Source: Cupriavidus neocaledonicus (GTDB lineage: Bacteria > Pseudomonadota > Gammaproteobacteria > Burkholderiales > Burkholderiaceae). From it: a stretch of DNA of 64,000 nucleotides. Each line of letters opens with the position of its first letter. The stretch's first letter is position 1. The position numbers and the translations under genes are program-made. The notes beneath the pieces were generated by a model. The model made no database searches, was not told where the DNA came from, and was given only the letters and a program-made list of their open reading frames with translations. Location of the stretch: contig NZ_AQUR01000107.1 of assembly GCF_000372525.1 (NCBI RefSeq), positions 384,548 to 448,547 on the forward strand, read 5' to 3'. This document shows, piece by piece, positions 7,110-17,633 of the stretch.

Positions 7110-8285
7110 TTACAGGCGCTCGACAATGGTCACGTTGGCCAGCCCGCCGCCTTCGCACATGGTCTGCAGGCCGTAGCGCTTGCCATGCGTATGCAACGCA
7201 TGCACCAGCGTGGTCATCAGCTTGGCGCCGGAGCCGCCGAGCGGATGGCCCAGCGCGATCGCACCGCCATGCACGTTCAGGCGTTCCGGATCGGCGCCGG
7301 TGGCCTTGAGCCAGGCCAGCGGCACCGGCGCGAAGGCTTCGTTGACTTCGAACAGGTCGATATCGCCGATGCGCAGGCCGGCGCGCTTGAGCGCCACCTC
7401 GGTGGCCGGCAGCGGCGCTTCCAGCATCACCACCGGGTCATGGCCGATCACGGTCATGCTGTGCACGCGCGCCAGCGGCTTGACGCCCAGCTTCTTCAGG
7501 CCGGCCTCGTTGACCACCATCAGGCCCGCGGCGCCATCGCAGATCTGGCTGGCGCTGGCGGCGGTGACGCGGCCGCCTTCGGCGATCAGCTTGACGCTGC
7601 CGATGCTTTCCAGCGTGGCGTCGTAGCGGATGCCTTCGTCGGTGGTGTGCATCTCGCCATTGGCGCCGTCGGCGGTGCGCACTTCCACCGGCAGGATCTC
7701 GGCGCTGAAGCGGCCCGCCTTGGTGGCGGCGATGGCGCGCTGGTGGCTTTGCAGCGCGTAGGCGTCGAGCTGTTCGCGCGACAGCTCGTACTTGCGCGCG
7801 ATCATCTCGGCGCCGGTGAACTGGCTGAACTGCACGCCGGGGTAGCGCGCTTCGACGCCCGGGCTCTTGGGCACGCCAAACCCGTTCTTGGCCGGCAGCT
7901 GCGACGACAGGCCCATCGGCACGCGCGTCATGCTTTCGACGCCGGCGGCGATGACGACGTCCATCGCGCCCGACATCACCGCCTGCGCGGCAAAGTGCAG
8001 GGCCTGCTGGGATGAGCCGCACTGGCGGTCGACCGAGGTGCCCGGCACGCTCTCCGGCAGGCGCGATGCCAGGATGGCATTGCGCGCGACGTTGCCGGCC
8101 TGCTCGCCGACCTGGCTCACGCAGCCCATGATGACGTCTTCGACCAGCGCCGGGTCGGCGCCGGTGCGTTCCACCAGTGCGTCGAGCACCTGCGCGGCCA
8201 GGTCGGCCGGATGCCAGCCCGACAGCTTGCCGCCCTTGCGACCGCCGGCGGTACGGACCGCCGCGACGATGTATGCCTCTGCCAT
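7110..8285 (-). CDS. acetyl-CoA C-acyltransferase (thiolase)
   Basis: A 391-residue thiolase that cleaves 3-ketoacyl-CoA with CoA, or condenses acyl-CoAs. The acyl-accepting C89 is in VDRQCGSSQQAL, the proton-transfer H347 in ALGHPLGGSGAK, and the second active cysteine C377 in MCEGGG. NEAFAPV is also intact. Length and motifs fit a FadA/FadI-type beta-oxidation enzyme rather than PhaA, but the chain length cannot be told. The start has AAGGAG. It is last in a leftward gene run after a thioesterase and a flavoprotein; the 16-bp palindrome at 8400 in the gap ahead of it suggests separate control. Confidence 0.92.
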   Translation of the reverse strand: MAEAYIVAAVRTAGGRKGGKLSGWHPADLAAQVLDALVERTGADPALVEDVIMGCVSQVGEQAGNVARNAILASRLPESVPGTSVDRQCGSSQQALHFAAQAVMSGAMDVVIAAGVESMTRVPMGLSSQLPAKNGFGVPKSPGVEARYPGVQFSQFTGAEMIARKYELSREQLDAYALQSHQRAIAATKAGRFSAEILPVEVRTADGANGEMHTTDEGIRYDATLESIGSVKLIAEGGRVTAASASQICDGAAGLMVVNEAGLKKLGVKPLARVHSMTVIGHDPVVMLEAPLPATEVALKRAGLRIGDIDLFEVNEAFAPVPLAWLKATGADPERLNVHGGAIALGHPLGGSGAKLMTTLVHALHTHGKRYGLQTMCEGGGLANVTIVERL

Positions 8286-8399
8286 GTGATCTCCTTGGTT
8301 CGGTGCAGGCCGCCGGGGCAGCCCTTGTGTTGTGCGGCATGCCGGCGCGGGTGCCGGCAGCGTCGGTGGCTATTGTTGCGCCGCGTGTGGTGGCGAGCG

Positions 8400-8415
8400 T
8401 CGTCGGAAGCGACGA
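8400..8415. promoter_or_regulatory. acyl-CoA regulon palindrome, copy A
   Basis: TCGTCGGAAGCGACGA: 6-bp inverted arms around GAAG. It lies in the 144-bp gap between the thioesterase stop and the thiolase start. Identical 16-bp copies occur at 9983 and 16259, with close variants at 16339 and 50878. All are in gaps next to acyl-CoA metabolism genes. Confidence 0.65.
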
Positions 8416-8429
8416 AGTTGCCGCACCGC

Positions 8430-9918
<1,489 letters not shown>

Positions 9919-9982
9919 TCACAATGTGCCGGCCCTGCCGCCTGATCGGCATCAGTCTACGGTGCCGCGCGCCGTCACAGCC

Positions 9983-9998
9983 TCGTCGGAAGCGACGA
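9983..9998. promoter_or_regulatory. acyl-CoA regulon palindrome, copy B
   Basis: TCGTCGGAAGCGACGA, identical to the copies at 8400 and 16259. It sits in the divergent gap between the flavoprotein gene (start 9873, minus) and the enoyl-CoA hydratase gene (start 10115, plus), about 110 bp from each, so it could control both. Confidence 0.7.
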
Positions 9999-10114
9999 TT
10001 GCGGGCGGCGCAATCTGCACTAGTGTTGGGCGAGCCCCCGCCCCCGCTGCCGGCGCTTGTTTCGCTTGCCCCGGCACCTCCGGCATCCCTTCCTACCCCC
10101 CAGCAGGAGCCCGC

Positions 10115-10990
10115 ATGACGCCAGCCACGCCCTCGTTCGAAACCCTGCGCTATGCCGTTGAAGACGGCGTCGCCACCATCACCCTGCACCGTCCGGACCA
10201 GCTCAACGCCTTCACCGCGCAGATGATGCACGAGCTGATCGCCGCGTTCGACGCCACCGATGCCGACGACAACGTGCGCGCGGTGATCGTCACCGGCTCC
10301 GGCCGCGCGTTCTGCGCCGGCGCCGACCTGTCCGGCGGCAGTTCCACCTTCGATTTCGAGAAACGCTATGGCGCCAGCCCGGACACCGCGCATCGCGACG
10401 GCGGCGGGCGCGTGTCACTGCGCATCTTCCGCAGCCTCAAGCCGGTGATTGCGGCGGTCAACGGCGCGGCCGTCGGCGTCGGCGTGACCATGCAATTGCC
10501 GATGGACATCCGCCTGGCCTCGACCGACGCCAAATTCGGCTTTGTCTTTGCACGCCGCGGCATCACGCCGGAAGCGGCGTCGTCGTGGTTCCTGTCGCGC
10601 GTGGTCGGGATCTCGACCGCGCTGGAGTGGTGCTATACCGGCCGCGTGTTCTCGGCGCAGGAAGCGCACGAGCGCGGCCTGGTGCGCTCGCTGCACGCCC
10701 CCGCAGACCTGTTGCCGGCGGCGCAGGCGATTGCGCGCGAGATCGCCGCCAATGCCGCGCCGGTGTCGGTGGCGATCTCGCGCCAGCTGATCTGGCGCAT
10801 GGCCGGCGCCAGCCACCCGATGGAAGCGCACAAGCTCGACAGCCGCGCGATCCAGTCGCGCGGACGTTCCGCCGACGTGAAGGAAGGCGTCAGCGCATTC
10901 CTGGAAAAGCGCTCCGCCGCGTTCCCGGAAACCGTGTCGCACGACATGCCGGACTTTTTTGACTGGACCAGCGAGCCACCCTTCGTCTGA
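10115..10990 (+). CDS. enoyl-CoA hydratase/isomerase (crotonase family)
   Basis: A 291-residue crotonase. The oxyanion-hole segments are visible: FCAGADLSGG (residues about 68-77) and NGAAVGVGVTMQLPMD (about 117-132). A catalytic glutamate expected after the second segment is replaced by the FVFARRGITPEAASSW stretch, which still contains E at the second catalytic position, as in isomerase-like members. It would hydrate or isomerise enoyl-CoA in beta-oxidation. The ATG at 10115 has AGGAG upstream; an open frame runs further upstream but through the palindrome at 9983. It is followed after 34 bp by the nitroreductase gene on the same strand. Confidence 0.88.
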   Translation: MTPATPSFETLRYAVEDGVATITLHRPDQLNAFTAQMMHELIAAFDATDADDNVRAVIVTGSGRAFCAGADLSGGSSTFDFEKRYGASPDTAHRDGGGRVSLRIFRSLKPVIAAVNGAAVGVGVTMQLPMDIRLASTDAKFGFVFARRGITPEAASSWFLSRVVGISTALEWCYTGRVFSAQEAHERGLVRSLHAPADLLPAAQAIAREIAANAAPVSVAISRQLIWRMAGASHPMEAHKLDSRAIQSRGRSADVKEGVSAFLEKRSAAFPETVSHDMPDFFDWTSEPPFV

Positions 10991-11024
10991 TGCGCACGCG
11001 TCGATCCCTGTTGCCGGAGTCCCG

Positions 11025-11696
11025 ATGAAAGTCAGCCAAGCCGTCGCGAGCCGCAAGTCCGTCCGCGGCTTCCTGCCCCGGGCGGTTGCGCCCGACACCA
11101 TCCGCCGCGTGCTCGGCGCCGCGGCGCGCGCGCCGTCCGGCGGCAACCTGCAGCCCTGGCATATCCATGTGGTCGGCGGCGAGGCGCTGCAGCGCCTGCT
11201 CGGCATCATGCGCACCCGCATCGCCGAGGCCCCGGCCGGCGAAGCGCGCGAGTACGACATCTATCCGCGCGAACTGGTCTCGCCCTACCGCGAGCGCCGC
11301 TTCCAGGTGGGGGAAGCGCTCTACCACCACCTCGGCATCCCGCGCGAGGACAAGGCCCGCCGGCTGGCGCAGTTCGCCAGCAACTTCACCTTCTTCGGCG
11401 CGCCGCTGGCGCTGTTCTGCACCGTGGACCGGCGCATGGGCCCGCCGCAATGGTCGGACCTGGGCATGTACCTGCAGACGGTGATGCTGCTGCTGCGCGA
11501 AGAAGGCCTGGACAGTTGCGCGCAGGAGTGCTGGGCGATGTATCCGCGGACCATCGCCGGATTCCTGTCGCTGCCGGCCGAACGGATGCTGTTCAGCGGC
11601 ATGGCGATCGGCTACGAGGATCCCGGGGCGCCCGCGAACCAGCTGCGGGCCGAACGTGCGCCGCTGGCGGAATTCACCGAATTCATCGGTATCTGA
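11025..11696 (+). CDS. nitroreductase family protein
   Basis: A 223-residue FMN-dependent nitroreductase-fold protein. FMN contacts are visible in SRKSVRGFLP (residues about 10-19), APSGGNLQPWH (about 37-47) and the C-terminal GYEDPGAPANQLRAER. Such enzymes reduce nitroaromatics, quinones or enoates with NAD(P)H. Placed 34 bp after enoyl-CoA hydratase, it may reduce an unsaturated intermediate, but this is inference. CCGGAG precedes the ATG; upstream in-frame codons overlap the end of the hydratase gene and were not used. Confidence 0.87.
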   Translation: MKVSQAVASRKSVRGFLPRAVAPDTIRRVLGAAARAPSGGNLQPWHIHVVGGEALQRLLGIMRTRIAEAPAGEAREYDIYPRELVSPYRERRFQVGEALYHHLGIPREDKARRLAQFASNFTFFGAPLALFCTVDRRMGPPQWSDLGMYLQTVMLLLREEGLDSCAQECWAMYPRTIAGFLSLPAERMLFSGMAIGYEDPGAPANQLRAERAPLAEFTEFIGI

Positions 11697-11705
11697 GCCG
11701 CAGGT

Positions 11706-14462
11706 TCAGAGCAGGCCGAGCTGGCGCGCGATCGCCACCGCCTGGGTGCGGTTGCTGGCGTGCAGCTTGGCGCTGATATTGCGCAGGTGCGTGCGCACTG
11801 TGGTCTCGGACACGAACAGGCGCTCGGCCATGGCGACGTTCGAGTAGCCCTCGGCGAGCAGGTGCAGCACCTTCTGCTCCTTGGGCGTCAGCGGCTCGAC
11901 CAGCGCGGGCGGTGCGGGACGGCCGGCACCGTGCGGCTCGGCGGCGGCCTGGCCGCAAGCCTGCAGCAGCTTTTCGACGTAAGGGGCCGGCAGGCTGGCG
12001 GCCTGGCGCGCGCAGGCGTCGGCCACCAGCCGGCGCACATCGTCGCCCTCGTCGGCAAAGATGCGCACGAAGCCTTCGGCGGCGCCGAAGCGCAAGGCCT
12101 CGCCCATCACCACCAATGCATGCGCGCCGTCGCCGCAGCGCTGCCACGCCTGCGCCAGCAGGATGCGCAGCTTGAGGGCGCGGCGCATCAGCTGGTTGCC
12201 GGCGGCGGCCGCGAGCTCGCGCTCGATGGCCTCGCGCACCGGCGTGCCGGGGCGCGCGTACAGGTCCAGCCGCAGCCGGCCCAGCGTAATGTCCTCGACA
12301 TCGCTGGCAAACGAGCTGACGCCGGGGCGCGTGCGCCACAGCGCCGGATCGGCGGCGCGCTCGATCGCCTCCTGCGCGGCGTGCACGTTGCCCTGGCGCA
12401 GCGCCAGGCGGGCGCGCTCCAGCATCGCCGCCATCACCAGCCGCGTCAGGCCGCGGTGATGCCCAAGCGCTTCGAGCTGCGCCAGCCATTCGTGGGCCTG
12501 GTCGATCTCGCGGCGCTCGAAGGCGATGCGGGCCAGCACCGCGTGGCCGGTGATGATCTGGTCGGGCAGGCCAAGGTCGCGCGACAGCGGCAGGTAGACG
12601 TTGAGCAGGCGGCTGGCGCGCTCGGAATCGCCGCTCTCATAGAGGCCCTCGGCCAGCAGGATGCCGGCCATGGCGTTGCCGTTGGTGGGGCCGAAGCGGT
12701 TCGGCAGCATCGTGCTGGCGGCGATGCGGAAGCGCGCCAGGGCCTGCTGCAGCCGGCCCTGGCGCAGATCGATCAGCCCTTCGACCGACTCGGAGAATAT
12801 CTTGTTGAAGTTGCTGTCGGACCCGCGCACCGCGTGCCGCGCCACCTGCAGCAGCCGGCGCGCCTCGGGATAATCGCCGGCCACCGCGGCCAGCCGCGCC
12901 ATCGACGTGGCCAGGATCGCATCGGGGAAGGCATAGCCCATCGGCAACGGCGGCAGCTCGTTGCGGGCAAAGGCGCGCGCATCGTCGAAACGGTCCATCA
13001 TGTTCAGCAGCATGTGGCGCAACGCGCGGATATGCGCCAGCAGGTCGCCGGCCGCGCCCTCGGTGGGGATCTGCTGCAGCAGCGCGATGGCTTCGGCCGG
13101 CCCGCGCGTGAACGACACCGCCCACACGCGCGCGATCTGCAGCTTGGGCAGCCGGGCCAGGTCTTCGGCGGGCACCGACTCCAGCCAGCGCGTCAGCAGC
13201 CGCATGCGGCCCTGCGCCAGCAGGTCGTCGGCGGCGCCGTCGAGCAACTGCAGCGCATGCGCCAGCGCACCGGCGGCGAAGGCGTGCTCGATGGCGGGCA
13301 CCAGCCGCCCCTGCGATTCATACCAGCGCGACGCCGACAGGTGCAGCTGCGGCACCGAGCCGGGCATGGCCTGCGCCAGCTGCGCGCGCAGGAAACCGGA
13401 AAACAGGCTGTGATAGCGATACCACTGCACGGGCGCGGCGCCGGAGCCGCGCTCGCCATAGCGTTCGCTCTCCAGCGGTAGCAGGAACAGGTTGGCGCGT
13501 TCCAGCCAGGCCAGGATTTCCTCGCTGCTGCCGCGCGCGGGCTGGCATACCGCATCGCACAGGGGGCCGCACAGCTGGTCCAGGATCGAAGTGCGCAACA
13601 GGAAGTCGCGCACCGGTTCGGGCAGGTGCAGGAAGACGTCTTCGACCAGGTAATCGGCAATGGCCGCGTTCGAGCCCGAGAAGCCGGCGATAAAGCCCTC
13701 CGGCTGGGTGCGCCGCTCCAGCGCCACCGACGCCAGCCACAGCGCCGTGGCCCAGCCCTCGGTGCGCCGGTGCAGCGCGCTGATGGCAGACTGTTCCAGC
13801 TTCAGCCCGCGCGCCTGGCGCAGGAACGAGGCAGTCTCGTCGGCGGAAAAACGCAGCTGCGCGGGTTCGATCTCGAGCAGCTCGCCGCGCGCGCGCAAGC
13901 GGGCCAGGCCGGTTTCAGGCACCCAGCGCGTGCCGATCACCACGCGGCAGCCCGGTGGCAGGCTTTCCACCAGTTGCCAGACCAGCCCCGCCACGGTGGC
14001 GTTCTGCACCGCTTCGAAATCGTCGAGGAACAGCGTGAAGTCGCCGTGATGGCTGGCGAGGCGGTCGATCAGCGCCAGTGCCTGCTCGCCCGGGTCCTGC
14101 GCCAGCGCCTGGCGCGCGGAGCGGTCGGGCCCGCCGCTGCCCAGGCCCTGTGCGATGGCGGCCTCGATCGAACCGAGGAAGCGCGAGGCGTCATTGTCGG
14201 AGCGGTCCAGCGTCAGCCATGCGGTGCGCCCGCCCGCAGCCTCGAGCCGCGCGCGGCACTGGAGCATGGCGGTGGTCTTGCCGAAGCCGGCGGGCGCGCG
14301 CACCAGCACCAGCTTGACGAAGCCCGCCGCGCACACGGCATCGCAGATCGCCGCGCGCTGGACCTGGAACGGGGTCAGCAGCGGCGGGCGCAGCTTGGCG
14401 GCCAGCGACGCCGCGCCGGCGGGTGGCGGCGTGCGCCGCCCGGTCTCCTCGATACTTGCCAT
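11706..14462 (-). CDS. MalT-like LuxR-family ATP-dependent transcriptional activator
   Basis: A 918-residue STAND-type regulator. Residues 56-64 form the Walker A APAGFGKTT, and FTLFLDDFEAV is the Walker B segment about 110 residues later. The middle (about 350-830) is a helical TPR-like sensor domain, and the C-terminus (about 855-915) a LuxR helix-turn-helix (LTPKEQKVLHLLAEGYSN, SETTVRTHLRNISAKL). The family includes MalT and AlkS-type activators that respond to a small molecule and ATP. It lies between two acyl-CoA gene groups that carry the 16-bp palindromes, so it may control them, though palindromes are not typical of MalT sites. It ends 10 bp from the convergent nitroreductase gene. 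Confidence 0.88.
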   Translation of the reverse strand: MASIEETGRRTPPPAGAASLAAKLRPPLLTPFQVQRAAICDAVCAAGFVKLVLVRAPAGFGKTTAMLQCRARLEAAGGRTAWLTLDRSDNDASRFLGSIEAAIAQGLGSGGPDRSARQALAQDPGEQALALIDRLASHHGDFTLFLDDFEAVQNATVAGLVWQLVESLPPGCRVVIGTRWVPETGLARLRARGELLEIEPAQLRFSADETASFLRQARGLKLEQSAISALHRRTEGWATALWLASVALERRTQPEGFIAGFSGSNAAIADYLVEDVFLHLPEPVRDFLLRTSILDQLCGPLCDAVCQPARGSSEEILAWLERANLFLLPLESERYGERGSGAAPVQWYRYHSLFSGFLRAQLAQAMPGSVPQLHLSASRWYESQGRLVPAIEHAFAAGALAHALQLLDGAADDLLAQGRMRLLTRWLESVPAEDLARLPKLQIARVWAVSFTRGPAEAIALLQQIPTEGAAGDLLAHIRALRHMLLNMMDRFDDARAFARNELPPLPMGYAFPDAILATSMARLAAVAGDYPEARRLLQVARHAVRGSDSNFNKIFSESVEGLIDLRQGRLQQALARFRIAASTMLPNRFGPTNGNAMAGILLAEGLYESGDSERASRLLNVYLPLSRDLGLPDQIITGHAVLARIAFERREIDQAHEWLAQLEALGHHRGLTRLVMAAMLERARLALRQGNVHAAQEAIERAADPALWRTRPGVSSFASDVEDITLGRLRLDLYARPGTPVREAIERELAAAAGNQLMRRALKLRILLAQAWQRCGDGAHALVVMGEALRFGAAEGFVRIFADEGDDVRRLVADACARQAASLPAPYVEKLLQACGQAAAEPHGAGRPAPPALVEPLTPKEQKVLHLLAEGYSNVAMAERLFVSETTVRTHLRNISAKLHASNRTQAVAIARQLGLL

Positions 14463-14612
14463 TGGCTGTCAGTGGTCTCCCGCACATCGCGGCCCTGGCC
14501 GGGCGCGCCATGCGCCCCCGGCGCTGCAGGATGCAGGCGGGTGGCCGTGGCTGTGGTGTAGCGAGGCATTATGACGTAAACCGCTGCGCTGGCGAAAACG
14601 CGGGCAGCGGCC

Positions 14613-14633
14613 AGGCACCGCTTGCCGGTGCCT
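14613..14633 (-). terminator. hairpin at the end of the acyl-CoA synthetase gene
   Basis: AGGCACCG (14613-14620) and CGGTGCCT (14626-14633) pair with a 5-base loop right at the stop codon of the leftward synthetase gene. A short T run occurs further downstream on the minus strand. Probable transcription stop before the MalT-like gene. Confidence 0.45.
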
Positions 14634-16180
14634 CACACCAGCTTGCTGGCGTGCCCGGCCCAGTAGCGGTCGCGCAGCAGCCGCTTGAGCAGCTTGCCGG
14701 TGGGCAGGCGCGGCAGCTCGGGCTCGAAGTCGACCGAACGCGGGCACTTGATCGCCGACAAATTGGCGCGGCAGAACGCGATCAGCTCGGCCGCCAGTTC
14801 GGGCCCCGCGTGGCCCATGTCGGCGGGCTGGACCACGGCCTTGACCTCTTCGCCGAAGTCCTCGTTGGGCACGCCGATCACGGCGACATCCATCACCTTC
14901 GGATGCGTCATCAGCAGGTTCTCGGCCTCTTGCGGGTAGATGTTGACGCCGCCGGAGATGATCATGTTGGCCTTGCGGTCGGTCAGGTACAGATAGCCGT
15001 CCGCGTCCACGTAGCCGACATCGCCGATGGTGCTCCAGTCCGGATGCTGCGGATGGCGCGTCTCCGCGGTCTTGGCCTCGTCGTTGTGGTACGTGAACGG
15101 GCGCCCCTCGGCAAAGTAGATCGTGCCCGGCTCGCCCGGCGGCAGCAGCGCGCCGTCCGGCCCGCAGATGCGCAGCTTGCCGACCATGGCGCGCCCGACC
15201 GTGCCCTTGCGTTCCAGCCATTGCGGCGTGTCGACCACGGTCACGCCGTTGCCTTCGGTGCCGGCGTAATACTCCCAGATCACCGGCCCCCACCACGCGA
15301 TCATGGCTTCCTTCACCTGCACCGGGCACGGCGCGGCCGCGTGGATCGCCACGCGCAGCGACGACACGTCACAGGCCTGCCGCTGTGCCTCTGGCAGCTT
15401 GAGCATGCGCGAAAACATGGTCGGCACCAGTTGCGTATGCGTGATGCGGTGTTGCTGCACCAGCTGCAGGAACTGCTCGGCATCGAAATGCTCCATCACC
15501 ACCGCGGTGCCGCCCAGCGCCTGCACCGACATGTTGTAGCGCAGCGGCGCCGCGTGGTACAGCGGCGCGGGCGACAGGTAGCGCGTGTCGGCATCGAAGC
15601 CGTAGAGCCGCTGGCACAGCGCGGTCAGCGTCGTCGGTGCGTCGATGTCCGGGCTCGACGGCGGCGCGTACACGCCCTTGGGCCGGCCGGTGGTGCCCGA
15701 TGAATACAGCATGTCGCCGCCGGTCACCTCGTCGGCGATGCGCGTGGCCGCGCAGGCGGCCAGCGCGGTCTCGCAGGCGTCATAGCCCGGCACCGTGCCA
15801 TCCAGCATCAGCCGCGCCTGCAGCGCCGGCGTCTGCCCGCTCAGCGCCGCGGCGATCTCCGCCTGCGCGTGCGTGGTCACCAGCACGCGCGCGCCGCTGT
15901 CATTGACGATATACGCCGCGTCGGCCGCGTTCAGGCGCGTGCTCAGGCAGATATAGACGATGCCGCTGCGCTGCGCGCCCCAGCACAGCTCGAACAGCCG
16001 CGGATGGTTCTCCACCAGGAAGGCCACGCGGTCGCCGGGCCGCAGGCCGAGCTTGCGGAACAGGTGCGCCACCTGGTTCGAGCGCTGGTCCAGCTCGCGG
16101 TAGGTGACGACGGCGCCGCTGCCGCCCATGATGACGGCGGGCTTGTCGGGCGTGCGCTGCGCGTGGATGTGCGGATGCAT
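14633..16180 (-). CDS. acyl-CoA synthetase (AMP-dependent, ANL superfamily)
   Basis: A 515-residue adenylate-forming enzyme that makes acyl-CoA from a carboxylic acid, ATP and CoA. Motifs in order: the P-loop DMLYSSGTTGRPKGV (about 170-185), YAGTEGNGVTV (about 310), DRKANMIISGGVNIYPQEAE (about 400-420) and the C-terminal catalytic lysine in LPTGKLLKR. The start at 16180 (MHPHIHAQRTPDKPAV) has GAGGAG upstream; the frame is open to 16288 but has no better start. It is divergent from the two acyl-CoA dehydrogenase genes, with two palindromes between, suggesting joint induction. Substrate unknown. Confidence 0.9.
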   Translation of the reverse strand: MHPHIHAQRTPDKPAVIMGGSGAVVTYRELDQRSNQVAHLFRKLGLRPGDRVAFLVENHPRLFELCWGAQRSGIVYICLSTRLNAADAAYIVNDSGARVLVTTHAQAEIAAALSGQTPALQARLMLDGTVPGYDACETALAACAATRIADEVTGGDMLYSSGTTGRPKGVYAPPSSPDIDAPTTLTALCQRLYGFDADTRYLSPAPLYHAAPLRYNMSVQALGGTAVVMEHFDAEQFLQLVQQHRITHTQLVPTMFSRMLKLPEAQRQACDVSSLRVAIHAAAPCPVQVKEAMIAWWGPVIWEYYAGTEGNGVTVVDTPQWLERKGTVGRAMVGKLRICGPDGALLPPGEPGTIYFAEGRPFTYHNDEAKTAETRHPQHPDWSTIGDVGYVDADGYLYLTDRKANMIISGGVNIYPQEAENLLMTHPKVMDVAVIGVPNEDFGEEVKAVVQPADMGHAGPELAAELIAFCRANLSAIKCPRSVDFEPELPRLPTGKLLKRLLRDRYWAGHASKLV

Positions 16181-16258
16181 GGCGTGGAGCTCCTCGACTG
16201 GGATGGTGGGTGGGCGGATGCCGATCCCGCATTCTCGGAACCCTGGCCGGTTCGACCA

Positions 16259-16274
16259 TCGTCGGAAGCGACGA
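16259..16274. promoter_or_regulatory. acyl-CoA regulon palindrome, copy C
   Basis: TCGTCGGAAGCGACGA, identical to the copies at 8400 and 9983. It lies 79 bp upstream of the synthetase start at 16180, in the divergent gap with the acyl-CoA dehydrogenase operon. Confidence 0.7.
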
Positions 16275-16338
16275 AGCGGCACGGCCACGTTTTGCCGCAG
16301 CGCCGCAAAGGAAGCCGCGTCTGGCCTGCGCCTCAGCT

Positions 16339-16354
16339 TCGTCCGATGCGACGA
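16339..16354. promoter_or_regulatory. acyl-CoA regulon palindrome, copy D (variant)
   Basis: TCGTCCGATGCGACGA differs from the consensus at two positions. It lies 80 bp downstream of copy C and about 87 bp before the GTG start of the first acyl-CoA dehydrogenase gene, so each divergent promoter seems to have its own copy. Confidence 0.55.
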
Positions 16355-16440
16355 TGCGCCGCCGGCCGGCTTGGCCGGAAGATGCCCGCCAGACTACCGC
16401 CCTCACGCCTTACGCCTCACCCTAATCCGAAGGAGCCAAG

Positions 16441-17592
16441 GTGGATTTCCAGTTCAGCGAAGAACAGTCGATGCTGCGCGACACGCTCGCGCGTTACCTC
16501 GCCGATCACTACGATTTCGAAGCCCGCCGCGCGGCGTTGCAGTCCGCCACGGGTTGGCGCCCCGACTGCTGGCGCGCCTTTGCGCGTGACCTGGGCATCC
16601 TGGGCGCCGCGTTTCCCGAGCACCTCGGCGGCCTGGGCGGCGGCGCGGTCGAGCACATGGTGGTGATGGAACAGCTGGGCAGGCATTTGGTGCTGGAGCC
16701 GTACCTGGGCACCGTGGTGCTGGGCGGCGGCGCGCTGCTGCACGGCAGCCCCGAGCTGGCCGCGCAGTGGCTTCCGGCCATCATCGGCGGCGAGGCCACC
16801 GTGGCGTGGGCCCATGCCGAGCCCGCCAGCCGCTACTGCCGGCACGACGTGCAGGCCAGCGCCACGCGCCAGGGCGACGGCTACCGGCTCAGCGGCCACA
16901 AGCACGCCGTGGCCGGCGCGCCGTTCGCCTCGCATCTGCTGGTCAGCGCGCGCAGCGGCGGCACGCGCCGGGACCAGCGCGGCATCAGCCTGTTCTGGAT
17001 CGCGCGCGACACGCCGGGGGTGACGCTGCGCGAATATCCCACCTTCGACGGGCAACGCGCGGCCGAGGTGCTGCTCGACAATGTGCCGGTGCCCGCCAGC
17101 CAGCGCATCGGCGACGAAGGCGCAGCGCTGCCGCTGATCGAGCAGTTGTGCGACCACGCCATGGCCGCGCTGGCCGCCGAAGCCAATGGCGCGATGGCGC
17201 GCATGCTGGCCGACACCCTCGACTACGCGCGCCAGCGCAAGCAGTTCGGCGTGCCGATCGGCACCTTCCAGGTGCTGCAGCATCGCATGGCCGATATGTA
17301 CATGCAGCTGGAGCAATCGGTGGCACTGACACAGGTGGCCGCCATGCAGGCCGCCGCCGCGCCACAGGTGCGTGCGCAAGCCGCGTGCGCGGCGAAGATC
17401 CAGGCCGGCCAGGCGGGCACCTTCGTCGGCCAGGGCGCGGTGCAGATCCACGGCGGCATGGGCGTGACCGAGGAGCTGGCCGTGGGCCACTACTTCAAGC
17501 GGGTCACGGCGATCGACCTGCAGTTCGGCTCGGCCGAGCACCACCTGCGCCGCTATGCCGACCTGCTCTATCCCGCCAGCGCTGCGGCCTGA
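16441..17592 (+). CDS. acyl-CoA dehydrogenase family protein, first of a pair
   Basis: A 383-residue FAD protein of the acyl-CoA dehydrogenase fold, starting at GTG with AAGGAG eight bases upstream. The N-terminal helical domain begins MDFQFSEEQSMLRDTLARYL, the middle domain has AWAHAEPASRY where typical enzymes have a TEP-G-S-D stretch, and the C-terminal domain ends in IHGGMGVTEELAVGHYFKR without the usual EGT-x-E-I-QR tail. The divergent motifs and pairing with the next gene suggest the partner subunit of a heteromeric dehydrogenase. Gap to the next gene is 41 bp. Confidence 0.88.
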   Translation: MDFQFSEEQSMLRDTLARYLADHYDFEARRAALQSATGWRPDCWRAFARDLGILGAAFPEHLGGLGGGAVEHMVVMEQLGRHLVLEPYLGTVVLGGGALLHGSPELAAQWLPAIIGGEATVAWAHAEPASRYCRHDVQASATRQGDGYRLSGHKHAVAGAPFASHLLVSARSGGTRRDQRGISLFWIARDTPGVTLREYPTFDGQRAAEVLLDNVPVPASQRIGDEGAALPLIEQLCDHAMAALAAEANGAMARMLADTLDYARQRKQFGVPIGTFQVLQHRMADMYMQLEQSVALTQVAAMQAAAAPQVRAQAACAAKIQAGQAGTFVGQGAVQIHGGMGVTEELAVGHYFKRVTAIDLQFGSAEHHLRRYADLLYPASAAA

Positions 17593-17633
17593 AGCCGCCC
17601 CTATCCACGATCGAATTCCAGAGAGGCCCGCCG

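Noticed and set aside
11760-13481. 573-codon open frame on the plus strand opposite the MalT-like gene
   Set aside because: Composition (His, Gln, Arg, Ala) is typical of antisense frames in GC-rich DNA; the minus-strand protein has Walker and LuxR motifs along the whole length.
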